A stretch of 53,051 bases of DNA. Source: Kiritimatiellia bacterium (GTDB taxonomy: Bacteria; Verrucomicrobiota; Kiritimatiellia; RFP12; UBA1067). The stretch covers positions 1-53,051 of the forward strand of contig JAFXIL010000037.1 in NCBI GenBank assembly GCA_017563185.1. Direction: 5' to 3'. Below, one piece after another: positions 44,289-52,671 of the stretch. Under the pieces are notes generated by a model that saw nothing but the letters and a program-made list of their open reading frames with translations, was not told the origin of the DNA and did not search any database. The position numbers and the translations under genes are program-made. Each line of letters begins with the position of its first letter. Position 1 is the first letter of the stretch.

Positions 44289-45076
44289 TGGAAGGCGAAT
44301 CAAAGAAGCCGAGCCGCGGAATCGCCGCGAGGGCGTTTGTGGCAACTCTGCCGGTTTTCGCGGGCTACATCTCGATGGGATTTGCGGCGGGGCTGCTGCT
44401 GTCGATACAGTACGCGACGGCATGGTCCGTGTTCTGGGCGCCTGCGACGAGCGGCACGTTCATATCGGGGATGCTTCAGTTCCTGCTGCTCGACTGGCTC
44501 CGCGAGATGACGCCGATCATGGACGTGATCGTGGTGACCGTCTGCCTCAACGTGCGCTATTCGCTCTACGGAATCTCTCTCATCGAGCGCTTCAAGGCGG
44601 CTCCGCTTTTCACGCGCCTCTACCTGATCGGCACGGTTACGGACGAATCGTACGCGCTGCAGACGCAGTGCCCGTGGCCGCCAGGACGCGCCTCCACGCG
44701 CTACTGCTTCCTCATCGCCATGTTCGACCATTTCTATTGGCTTCTGGGCGCGACGAGCGGCGCTCTTGCCGGCATCTGCGCGCAGGGCATCTTCTCGCGC
44801 GAGCGCGTTGAGGCGTGCACGCGGGGAATCGACTTCGCGATGACGGCGCTCTTCATAGTGATTCTCGTGGACCAGGTGAAGAGCCGTGAGAACCGCGCGC
44901 CGGCCGTGATAGGTCTTGCCGTGTCGAGCCTCGTGTTCTGCTCGATTGCGGCGTTCGCCGGTTTCTCCGCGGCGAAGGGCTGGATGCTGATACCGACGAT
45001 GGTGCTGATAGTGTGCTCGTTTCTGGCGCTGAGGGGATGCCTCGATCCCGAATGCAGGAAAGGTGGCGCGGCATGA
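44288..45076 (+). CDS. azlC: AzlC-family branched-chain amino-acid exporter, large subunit
   Basis: 262 residues with several membrane helices. The family pattern is present: LPVFAGYISMGFAAGLLL, ATSGTFISGMLQFLLLDWL, VCLNVRYSLYGISL, VTDESYAL and FDHFYWLLGATSGALAG. With AzlD it forms an exporter for branched-chain and related amino acids. The ATG shares one base with the TGA of the transporter gene before it, and its own TGA overlaps the azlD start. Confidence 0.9.
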   Translation: MEGESKKPSRGIAARAFVATLPVFAGYISMGFAAGLLLSIQYATAWSVFWAPATSGTFISGMLQFLLLDWLREMTPIMDVIVVTVCLNVRYSLYGISLIERFKAAPLFTRLYLIGTVTDESYALQTQCPWPPGRASTRYCFLIAMFDHFYWLLGATSGALAGICAQGIFSRERVEACTRGIDFAMTALFIVILVDQVKSRENRAPAVIGLAVSSLVFCSIAAFAGFSAAKGWMLIPTMVLIVCSFLALRGCLDPECRKGGAA

Positions 45077-45417
45077 GCGAGACGGGGCGCTATCTTGTTC
45101 TTGTGCTTGTGGTGGTGGCCGTGGTGTCGTACCTCCTGCGCGCGCTGCCTTTCGTGCTGTTCGGCTCGGGTAGGCGTCCGCCAGCCGTTGTAAGGTACAT
45201 AGGCTCCCTTCTTGCGCCGTCGGTGATGGCGATGCTCGTGGTGTACTGCTTCGCGGGCTACCTCAAGAACGGCTGCCTCGACACGCCCCTCCACGGCGGG
45301 GCGGAGCTCGCGGCCTCGGCGCTCACGGTGGCGCTGCATCTCTGGCGCGGCAATCCTCTGCTCTCGATCGCCTGCGGCACCGCGCTCTACATGTTCCTCA
45401 TACGCGGCGCGTTCTAG
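45073..45417 (+). CDS. azlD: AzlD-family small subunit of the amino-acid exporter
   Basis: 114 residues with three or four membrane segments. It has the AzlD pattern VVSYLLRALPFVLFG, then RYIGSLLAPSVMAMLVVYCF, and ends GTALYMFLIR. The start is the ATG in the ATGA overlap with azlC. It completes the ferredoxin-ArsP_2-AzlCD operon. Confidence 0.9.
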   Translation: MSETGRYLVLVLVVVAVVSYLLRALPFVLFGSGRRPPAVVRYIGSLLAPSVMAMLVVYCFAGYLKNGCLDTPLHGGAELAASALTVALHLWRGNPLLSIACGTALYMFLIRGAF

Positions 45418-45503
45418 CCTCCCGGCGGCAAGCTGCGGATGCGCCCCGCCGCTATGCCTCTTTTCGGACGAAATTCGATATCGCGCGGTGCGGGTGGATT
45501 TGA

Positions 45504-45509
45504 TAGAAT
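45504..45509 (+). promoter_or_regulatory. -10 box (TAGAAT) before the second HzsA-related gene
   Basis: TAGAAT lies 47 bases before the start codon. The sequence 17 bp upstream (TCGCGC) is a poor -35. Confidence 0.4.
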
Positions 45510-45556
45510 ATTGGCAAGCGGGAATGATTCTCTTCCCGTGCAAGGAGTAGTCAGTG

Positions 45557-48538
45557 ATGAATTTTAAAAGAAGATTGGCGTGTGCTGCGCTTGCGGCAGC
45601 GGCCGTTCATGGAATGTGCGCGGCGGCGCAGGTGCGGTTCGACTTCGAGACGGGCGACCTCCAGGGATGGAAGGTGGTGGAGGGCGCGTTCGAGAGGCCC
45701 GTCACCAACCTCTCAAAGGAGCACAACACGGGCAAGCCGTACACGAACGGCGGCAAGTGGTTCCTTTCAACCCTCGAGAACAGGCACAACCGTCCGGACG
45801 ACAAGCAGACCGGCGTGATCGAATCGCCTACGGTTCGCCTGACGGGTCCGGAGGTGACGTTCAAGATCGGCGGCGGCCAATTTGCATCGTTCACGCTCGT
45901 CGACCGAATGACAGGAAAGGTGATTGCCTCTGCCGCGGGCGAGAACGGCGAACCGATGCGGACGGTCAAGTGGAACGTTCCGCAGGCAGTGGGCAAGGAC
46001 GTCTTCTTCCGTGTAACGGACAACGTGACGAGTGGCTGGTGCCACTTGACGATCGACGACGTCACGTTTGACGGCGCCGTCGGAGCTTCGGATTTCGAAG
46101 AGCGCTCGTTCCTTCCCGGCGGCGCCGCGGAGAACGCCGAGGCGGCCATACGCGAACTCGGCAAGATTGCTTCCTCCTATCCCGCCGCCTTGCACCTCGC
46201 CGCACTGGAGAAGATCGTGAAGGCCGGAGGCCGTAGCAAGACGAAGGCGCTGGAGGCGCTTCTGCGCAAGGCCCTCGTGACCGACAATCCTCTCCTCGCC
46301 GGACGCGAGATGATCTACACCACGCACGCCATGTGGGCGCGCGACCACCACAACACCGCCACCATCTTCCAGTGCGGCGAGATCAACGAGCGCAGCTACC
46401 GCACGCAGGGCGCGATGCGTGCATTGAACTTGAGCACCGGCGCGCGCCGCGACGTGGTGCCAGAAATTGCCGGCCGCACTGTACGCGATCCGGAGGTGGA
46501 CTGGGACGGAAGGCGGATCATCTTCTCGATGCGCAACGGCAAGGACGACGACTACCACATCTACACGGTCAATGCCGATGGCTCCGACCTCAAGCAGCTC
46601 ACGCGCGCGAAGGGCGTATCCGACATCGACCCCATGTGGCTTGCCGACGGCGACATCGTGTTCTCCTCGACGCGCGAGCCGAAGTACTGCATGTGCAACC
46701 GCCACATCATGTGCAACCTATTCCGCATGAAGGCGGACGGCGCGAACATCCACCAGATCGGAAAGTCCACGCTCTTCGAGGGCCACTCGGCGATGCTGCC
46801 CGACGGACGCGTCCTCTACGACCGCTGGGAGTACGTTGACCGCAACTTCGGCGACGCGCAGGGACTCTGGGTGTGCAATCCAGACGGCACGCGCCACGCC
46901 ATCTACTGGGGCAACAACACCACCTCGCCGGGCGGCGTTGTGAACGCGCGCCCGCTCTCCAGCGCATCGCAGGTTATCGCCGTTCTCAGCAGCTGCCACG
47001 ACCGTCCCTGGGGCGCGCTCGGCATCATCGACCGTTCTCTAGGCGTTGACGGCAAGGAGCCAGTGCTTCGCACGTGGCCCGCGGACTATCGAGAGAGAAT
47101 CCACGCCGGCGGACGCGAGGACTTCGACTCGACGCGCGGCATAGCGCGAAAGTATGCGGACCCGTATCCGATCGACGACGCCCACTTCCTCTGCGTGCGC
47201 CAGACGGGCCGCGGCGACGAGACCGCGATCTACTACCTCGACCTGCACGGCAACGAGGTGCTCGTTGCGGAGGATGCGCCGGGATGCCATTCTCCGATGC
47301 TGCTGCGTCCATCGAAGAAGCCGGTGGTGCAGGCCGAGCAGCGCAACTTCATCGCGCCCAACGCGCCGGGACGCTTCTACGTGCAGAACGTGTACATCGG
47401 CACGCACATGCAGGGCGTAGAGAAGGGCTCGATCAAGGCGCTGCGCGTGGTGGAGAGCCCTGAGAAGCGCAGCTGGCTGCCGGTGCGCGGATGGTTTGGC
47501 CACGGCGAGGAGGCGGCCGCGATGAACTGGCATTCGTTCGAGAACAAGCGCATATTGGGGACTGTCCCCGTCGAGGAGGACGGCAGCGCGTACTTCGAGG
47601 TGCCCGGCAACACGTTCGTCTATTTCCAGGCGCTCGACGCGGAGGGCAGGATGGTGCAGTCGATGCGCAGCGGCGCGTATCTGCAGCCAGGCGAGCTCTA
47701 CGGCTGCGTGGGCTGCCACGAGAACCGCGTGGGCGACGTGCCGAAGACCGAGAAGAAGGCGCTCGCCATGCTGCGCGCCCCGTCGAAGCTCGACGGCTCG
47801 TACAACCTCAAGGGACTCGAGAGGGGCACGCCGCCGCATCTCTACTCCTTCCAGAAGGAGGTGCAGCCTGTCTTCGACCGCCGCTGCGTCTCGTGCCATG
47901 ACTACGGCAAGAAGGCCGGCGACAAGATAAATCTCTCCGGCGACAAGGGCGCGTACTTCTGCACGAGCTACGTGGACCTCTGGGCGCTCGGCTACGTGAA
48001 GGGCATTGGCGGTGGCCCGGCCTCGATACAGCCCGCCTACTCGTGGGGCTCCCACGCCTCGCGCTTCACCAAGAAGCTCTACGGCCACGGCAGGAGCGGC
48101 ATCACGGAGGAGGAGCGCGATCGCGTGATCACGTGGATGGACATCAACGCGCCGTACTGGCCTACCTACGATTGCGCTTTCGGCCAGAACTTCGGCGGGC
48201 GCATGCCGATCACGCAGGGCGAGCACAACGCATTGATGAAGCTGACGGGAGTCAAGATCGCCAACAGCCACGGCGCGCGTCAGCGCGAGCAGCTGAACTT
48301 CGACCGCCCCGAGATGTCGCGCATACTCCTTCCCGTCAAGGGCAAGCCCGAATACGACAAGGCGCTTGCGATACTCAAGGCCGGCAAGGAGCGGCTCAAG
48401 ACGACCCCGCGCGCCGACATGGAAGGCTTCGTGCCGTGCGAGGCGGACCGCGCGCGCGAGGAGCGCTACCAGCGCCGACTCGCCGTTGAGCGCCGCGCCT
48501 ACGACGCCATCCGCGAAGGTCGCAGGATATATGACTAG
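45557..48538 (+). CDS. HzsA-related exported protein, second copy
   Basis: 993 residues, AAGGAG at 45542, signal peptide ending GMCAAA. It has an N-terminal beta-sandwich (about 24-175, FDFETGDLQGW), a helical spacer, and a TolB-like propeller (about 270-560: WDGRRIIFSMRNGKDDDYHIYTVNADG; WLADGDIVFSSTREPKYCMC; MLPDGRVLYDRWEYVD). The HzsA-like region carries CVGCH at 717 and CVSCH at 777, each a covalent haem c site. It is longer than the paralogue at 4365 and shares mainly the propeller and haem parts. Its neighbours are redox proteins. The true hydrazine synthase complex (HzsBC) is absent. Confidence 0.83.
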   Translation: MNFKRRLACAALAAAAVHGMCAAAQVRFDFETGDLQGWKVVEGAFERPVTNLSKEHNTGKPYTNGGKWFLSTLENRHNRPDDKQTGVIESPTVRLTGPEVTFKIGGGQFASFTLVDRMTGKVIASAAGENGEPMRTVKWNVPQAVGKDVFFRVTDNVTSGWCHLTIDDVTFDGAVGASDFEERSFLPGGAAENAEAAIRELGKIASSYPAALHLAALEKIVKAGGRSKTKALEALLRKALVTDNPLLAGREMIYTTHAMWARDHHNTATIFQCGEINERSYRTQGAMRALNLSTGARRDVVPEIAGRTVRDPEVDWDGRRIIFSMRNGKDDDYHIYTVNADGSDLKQLTRAKGVSDIDPMWLADGDIVFSSTREPKYCMCNRHIMCNLFRMKADGANIHQIGKSTLFEGHSAMLPDGRVLYDRWEYVDRNFGDAQGLWVCNPDGTRHAIYWGNNTTSPGGVVNARPLSSASQVIAVLSSCHDRPWGALGIIDRSLGVDGKEPVLRTWPADYRERIHAGGREDFDSTRGIARKYADPYPIDDAHFLCVRQTGRGDETAIYYLDLHGNEVLVAEDAPGCHSPMLLRPSKKPVVQAEQRNFIAPNAPGRFYVQNVYIGTHMQGVEKGSIKALRVVESPEKRSWLPVRGWFGHGEEAAAMNWHSFENKRILGTVPVEEDGSAYFEVPGNTFVYFQALDAEGRMVQSMRSGAYLQPGELYGCVGCHENRVGDVPKTEKKALAMLRAPSKLDGSYNLKGLERGTPPHLYSFQKEVQPVFDRRCVSCHDYGKKAGDKINLSGDKGAYFCTSYVDLWALGYVKGIGGGPASIQPAYSWGSHASRFTKKLYGHGRSGITEEERDRVITWMDINAPYWPTYDCAFGQNFGGRMPITQGEHNALMKLTGVKIANSHGARQREQLNFDRPEMSRILLPVKGKPEYDKALAILKAGKERLKTTPRADMEGFVPCEADRAREERYQRRLAVERRAYDAIREGRRIYD

Positions 48539-48592
48539 CAGGCGGATGCCAATGTCGCTTGCATCGGCATAAAGACAAAAGACAGGTGGCGC

Positions 48593-48784
48593 ATGATAAG
48601 GACGCTGACGGTGTTCTACCTGCATAGGCCGCACAGGCTGGACGGGAAGAACCTGCCCATCGTGGAATACGGCCTGGCGGACGCGTTCCGTGAATTCTGC
48701 CGCGGCGGCCACGCTCCGTATTTCGTCGAGGTGCTCAACCGCGACGAGGAGTCGCGTGTCGTGCGGTTGAATCCGTCCGACTAG
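48593..48784 (+). CDS. Small hypothetical protein
   Basis: 63 residues. AGGTGG lies eight bases before the ATG and the third codon positions are GC-rich as in neighbouring genes, so it is probably real. There is no signal peptide and no known motif; it is rich in charged residues (YGLADAFREFCRGGHAP). It sits between the HzsA-related gene and the Fe-S reductase operon. Confidence 0.5.
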   Translation: MIRTLTVFYLHRPHRLDGKNLPIVEYGLADAFREFCRGGHAPYFVEVLNRDEESRVVRLNPSD

Positions 48785-48846
48785 TCCAGATTAGGGCCTG
48801 AGGAAAGCGGAGCGGCCACGTCGTTCGTAGCTTCCCAGGAGAAGTT

Positions 48847-48875
48847 TTGCGCCGATGCGGCTGTTTTGATATAAT
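48847..48875 (+). promoter_or_regulatory. Promoter of the reductase-polyferredoxin-peroxidase operon
   Basis: TTGCGC (48847-48852), 17 bp, TATAAT (48870-48875), 46 bases before the ATG at 48921. Confidence 0.62.
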
Positions 48876-48920
48876 GTTGTCCGTTCAGAAGGGCAAAAGA
48901 GGAAAGAGAAGCGAGACGCT

Positions 48921-50318
48921 ATGACCTGCCATGAAAAGATGACGCGCCGCGACGTGATGGCGCTTCTCGGCGGCGCTACGGCCGCCGGACTCGGCGGATG
49001 TTCGCGCCAGAGCCGCGAAGACGTCATCCGCGTGCTTGATGCGGACGCCGAGGACACGGATCCCGTGCAGGTGGTGCGTCGTCCCGTGCCCTTCGCCCCC
49101 TCGCGCGAGATATCGCTCCTTGGATATGGCGGCACGCGCCTGCCCACTCGCGGACGCGACAAGAACAACGTTGACCGCGAGCTCGGCGCGAAGCTTGTGG
49201 ACTTCGCCTACCGCCACGGCCTCAACTACTTCGACACCGGCTGGAACTACCACGAGGGCAACGGCGAACGCTTCTGGGGCGCCACGCTGTCGAAATATCC
49301 GCGCGATTCCTTCTTCCTCTCCGACAAGATGTGCTCTTGGCGTCTCAAGAAGGAGACCGACGGGCCGGAGATGTTCGCGGAGCAGCTGAAGCGCTGCGCA
49401 GTGGACTACTTCGACTTCTACCTCTGCCACTCCGTGGGCTCGTACGGCGCTTTCCAGCACTCCTACCTCAAGCTCGGCACGCTCGACTACATGCGCAAGG
49501 AGAAGGAGCGCGGCCGCATCAGGCATCTAGGCATGTCCTACCACGGGCAGTCCAAGGACCTTCCGCGCATCCTCGACGAATATCCCGAGTGCGAGGTGTG
49601 CATCCTGCTCGTGAACGCCTACGAGGGGCGGCGCAATCCCGACAATCTCAAGATGCGCGACATTCTGCGCGAGCGCAAGGTCGCCATCGTCGTGATGGAG
49701 CCGTTGGCGGGCGGGAGGCTCTCAACGATGCACGGCCGCGCGCGAGAGCTGCTGAAGGATGCGGCCTCTGGCGACACGCCGGCAAAGTGGGGCTACCGCT
49801 ACGCGGCCTCGCAGCCTGGAGTGATGAGCATCCTCACGGGCATGGGACATTTCGCATACGTGCGCGAGAACGTGAGGACGCTCTCCACCAGGGATTTCAG
49901 GCCTTTCACGGAGGCCGAGGCCGCTGTGTACGAGAAGGCCGTGGCCGCGTTCATGGAGGTGCCGACAATCGCATGCACGGGATGCAGATACTGCACGCCG
50001 TGTCCGTACGGGGTGCCGATTCCGGACCTCTTTGCGTGGTACAACAAGCTGGCGCTCACGGGCCTGCCGCCCGAAGGCGATGCGCCGGACGCGCAGCGGA
50101 AGCGGCGCGATGCGCTCGTCTCGTACTTCAACGAGTTCTCCGAAGGACATCGGGCGCACAACTGCATTGGCTGCCGCAAGTGCATGGCGGCGTGTCCGCA
50201 GTGGACGCTGCGCATTCCCGACGAGCTCACCAAGCTTGCGGCGTTCGTGGGCAAGACGCGCGACGCGTATCTTGCCGCCGGCGGCCGCCTTCACGGAAAG
50301 GGTCCCCTGCCATGCTGA
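48921..50318 (+). CDS. Exported Fe-S aldo/keto reductase
   Basis: 465 residues. The N-terminus has a twin-arginine pattern (MTRRDVMALLGGATAAGLG) ending in a lipobox-like GGC, so it is probably exported folded and perhaps lipidated. The aldo/keto reductase barrel (about 60-330) keeps the tetrad positions: Asp in FDTGWNY, Tyr in NYHEGNGE, Lys in SDKM and His in YLCHS. The C-terminal extension has two cluster motifs, CTGCRYCTPC near 352 and CIGCRKCMAACP near 413. Proteins of this type are common in anaerobes and may pass electrons to or from Fe-S partners. The end overlaps the start of the NapH-like gene by seven bases. Confidence 0.9.
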   Translation: MTCHEKMTRRDVMALLGGATAAGLGGCSRQSREDVIRVLDADAEDTDPVQVVRRPVPFAPSREISLLGYGGTRLPTRGRDKNNVDRELGAKLVDFAYRHGLNYFDTGWNYHEGNGERFWGATLSKYPRDSFFLSDKMCSWRLKKETDGPEMFAEQLKRCAVDYFDFYLCHSVGSYGAFQHSYLKLGTLDYMRKEKERGRIRHLGMSYHGQSKDLPRILDEYPECEVCILLVNAYEGRRNPDNLKMRDILRERKVAIVVMEPLAGGRLSTMHGRARELLKDAASGDTPAKWGYRYAASQPGVMSILTGMGHFAYVRENVRTLSTRDFRPFTEAEAAVYEKAVAAFMEVPTIACTGCRYCTPCPYGVPIPDLFAWYNKLALTGLPPEGDAPDAQRKRRDALVSYFNEFSEGHRAHNCIGCRKCMAACPQWTLRIPDELTKLAAFVGKTRDAYLAAGGRLHGKGPLPC

Positions 50319-51127
50319 AGACGCTTCGCATAGTCTGCGCGGTCGCGCTGTTCACGGCGTTCAACCTGTTCTTCCTCGGCTTTGCCGACTGCCTGGGTGC
50401 GCTCGCTCGCGTGCAGATGGTTCCGGCGCTGATCGCGCTTAATGTTGCGGTGTTTGCGCTGTGGGGCGTGGCCACCGCTCTCTTCGGCAGGCTGTACTGC
50501 GCGTGCGTGTGTCCGCTCGGTGTGCTGCAGGATGCCGCGCTTTGGGTGCGGCGGCGCTTCGTGAAGACTTCGTTCGCGGCGCGTCCGACGCGCTGGTGTC
50601 TGCGCGGCGCTTCGCTTGCGGCGTGCGTTGCCCTTTTCCTTGCAGGCGGCGCTTTGCTTGCGGGGCTTCTTGATCCATACGCGACGTACGGAAGGTTCGC
50701 GTCGTCCGCGCTGGAGCCTGTGGCGGCGTGGCTTGCGAATCTTGTGGGGGGAGCTCTTGCGGCGAATGGGCATGAGTGCATGATTCGCCAGGAGATGGCG
50801 TTGAGGGGTGCGTGCGCTTTTGCGTTCGCGGTTTCGGTGGGGATCGCGGTGATTGCGTGCGCGATGTGGAAGGGGAGGCTCGTGTGCAACACTGTGTGCC
50901 CGGTGGGCGCGCTCCTTGGCGCGTGCGCGGTGCGTCCGCTCGTTCAAGTGCGCATAGACGCCGATGCGTGCGTGAAGTGCGGAATGTGCGAACGCGCGTG
51001 CAGGGCGCAGTGCGTTGACGTTGAGAAGGGCGCGGTGGACCAGTCGCGCTGCGTGCGGTGCTTCGAGTGCATTTCGGCGTGCCGCAAGGGGGCGATCAGC
51101 TGGACGGCGAGAAAGGCGAGGAAATGA
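50312..51127 (+). CDS. NapH-like membrane polyferredoxin
   Basis: 271 residues, four membrane segments. Two CX3CP motifs on the cytoplasmic side (CACVCPLG near 65 and CNTVCPVG near 192) are followed by two [4Fe-4S] motifs (CVKCGMCERAC near 220 and CVRCFECISACRKG near 247). This is the layout of NapH/NosR/CcoG-type quinol-linked electron-transfer proteins. The ATG lies inside the end of the reductase gene, and the TGA overlaps the peroxidase start (ATGA at 51124), so all three are translationally coupled. It likely passes electrons between the quinone pool and the exported partners. Confidence 0.88.
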   Translation: MLKTLRIVCAVALFTAFNLFFLGFADCLGALARVQMVPALIALNVAVFALWGVATALFGRLYCACVCPLGVLQDAALWVRRRFVKTSFAARPTRWCLRGASLAACVALFLAGGALLAGLLDPYATYGRFASSALEPVAAWLANLVGGALAANGHECMIRQEMALRGACAFAFAVSVGIAVIACAMWKGRLVCNTVCPVGALLGACAVRPLVQVRIDADACVKCGMCERACRAQCVDVEKGAVDQSRCVRCFECISACRKGAISWTARKARK

Positions 51128-52002
51128 AGGGACGCATTCTTAGATGTTCGCTGGCAACGATTGTGGCCGCGCTTGCCGTCTGGGGCGTGATAGCGGTGCA
51201 CAACTGGAACGCGCGGCGCGCAAAGGTGCTTGAAAGACGCGCCGAGCTTGAGCGGCTTGGGCTGCCAGGCGATGGTACGAGCGACTTTGTGCCATTGCCG
51301 GCGATTCTGCCGCACAACGCAACTGCGGCGCGCATCGGGGCGGACCTCTTCATCGACAGGCGCCTTGCGAGGGCGTCGCGCCGGACATGCGCCTCTTGCC
51401 ACTGGCTGAACATGGGCGGCGCCGACGGAAAGATGCACGCCGGCCGGCTTACGCGTCCATTCGTGAACGTGGCGCTCGCAACGCGCTTCCTTGGCGACGG
51501 TTCGCTTACCAACATCGCCGATGTTGTTGCGCTGATGATCGAGGACGGGAATTTCGCGGGCGGCGGTACGCTGGGCGACGTGGCGGCTCGCCTCGCGGCG
51601 GATGAGCCCTTGGCTGCGCGATTCGAAGCGGCATATTCCTCGCCTCCAAGCGCGGCGAGCGTTGTGGACGCCATCGCGCAGTATTCCCGCACGCTTCTTT
51701 CGGCCGGCCGGCCGTTCGACCGCTCTTTTGGGGGCGATCTGAACGCGCTTGCGGCGCCAGAGCGTGAGGGCATGGACCTCTTCAGACGGCGCGGATGCTT
51801 GAAGTGCCATGACGGTCCAGGCCTTGGCGGCACCAAGGTGCACGATGGGCGGAAGGTGAGCGCGCTCAGAGGCCTAGGGCAGCGAAACGTTTATCTCTCG
51901 GGAAAATGCACGGATATCGGAGCTGTGCTCGTGTACATGCCTGCAGGCGAACTGGACGAGAATGAGCGCGCCGCGTTCGTGGCCTTCCTCAAGTCGCTGT
52001 AG
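51124..52002 (+). CDS. Di-haem cytochrome c peroxidase family protein (CcpA/MauG-like)
   Basis: 292 residues, somewhat short for the family. A single N-terminal membrane helix (about 8-24) anchors it facing out. Two haem c sites are present, CASCH (89-93) and CLKCH (225-229), one per domain, with GMDLFRRRG before the second. Bacterial peroxidases of this type reduce hydrogen peroxide, while MauG types modify proteins; the ligands deciding this cannot be assigned with certainty. It is the last gene of the redox operon, translationally coupled to the NapH-like gene. Confidence 0.88.
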   Translation: MKGRILRCSLATIVAALAVWGVIAVHNWNARRAKVLERRAELERLGLPGDGTSDFVPLPAILPHNATAARIGADLFIDRRLARASRRTCASCHWLNMGGADGKMHAGRLTRPFVNVALATRFLGDGSLTNIADVVALMIEDGNFAGGGTLGDVAARLAADEPLAARFEAAYSSPPSAASVVDAIAQYSRTLLSAGRPFDRSFGGDLNALAAPEREGMDLFRRRGCLKCHDGPGLGGTKVHDGRKVSALRGLGQRNVYLSGKCTDIGAVLVYMPAGELDENERAAFVAFLKSL

Positions 52003-52049
52003 CGATATGTTTCGTAAAAGAAGATTTTTTAGATTTCTTCTTGATGTCG

Positions 52050-52656
52050 AATGCGCAATATGATGTGCTAGTTGAAGCCCCATTCAGTTCTCGGGGCGTG
52101 ATTCGCATCCGTGGATCACGGAGATGGTGGCATGTCCCGTCTTCGGTCTGCCGGTCGGCTACTGGACTGACGACGGTTCCATGGCGATGTGCGTGATGGA
52201 TTCGTTTGTCCGCAAGGGCGGCTACGACCTGAAGGACGTTGTCGAAACGTTCGTTAAGTGGTTGAAGGAGGGTTATCTCTCCTCGATTGAGGGCAGCTCT
52301 TTTGACATGGGCAATGCCACATACGACTCGGTGATGGCGTTCTCGAGCACGGGTTCGCTCGTGAACGGAAGCGAGGAGTCGCAGGGGAACGGCTCGATCA
52401 TGCGCTTTGCGCCGAGCTACCTGATCGCCCGCGCGCTGGGGCGGCCTGAGATCATCCACGAAGTGAGCGACGTGACGCACGCGTCGCCGCCGTCAACCTT
52501 GGCGGCGACTCCGACACCATCGGCGCCGTCTATGGCCAGATCGCCGGCGCGTACTACGGCTTCAACGCGATACCCGAACGCTGGGTTAAGGCGGTGAAGA
52601 CCTGGGAGGAAGTGGATTCCCTCATCGAACGCTTTCTTGCGGTCGTTATGTTGTGA
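52050..52656 (+). pseudogene. ADP-ribosylglycohydrolase (DraG family), truncated and internally deleted
   Basis: The sense frame gives FSGRDSHPWITEMV, GYWTDDGSMAMCVMDSF (metal site), NGSEESQGNGSIMRFAPSYL, then breaks after [10 protein letters not shown]. In another frame it resumes with [18 protein letters not shown], the second metal site, and [15 protein letters not shown] before a stop at about 52654. The first 30 or so residues are missing or out of frame, and well over a hundred residues of the family core between the two metal motifs are deleted. Intact enzymes remove ADP-ribose from proteins. This copy cannot be functional. Confidence 0.82.
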
Positions 52657-52671
52657 CGAGACGCGCAAATT

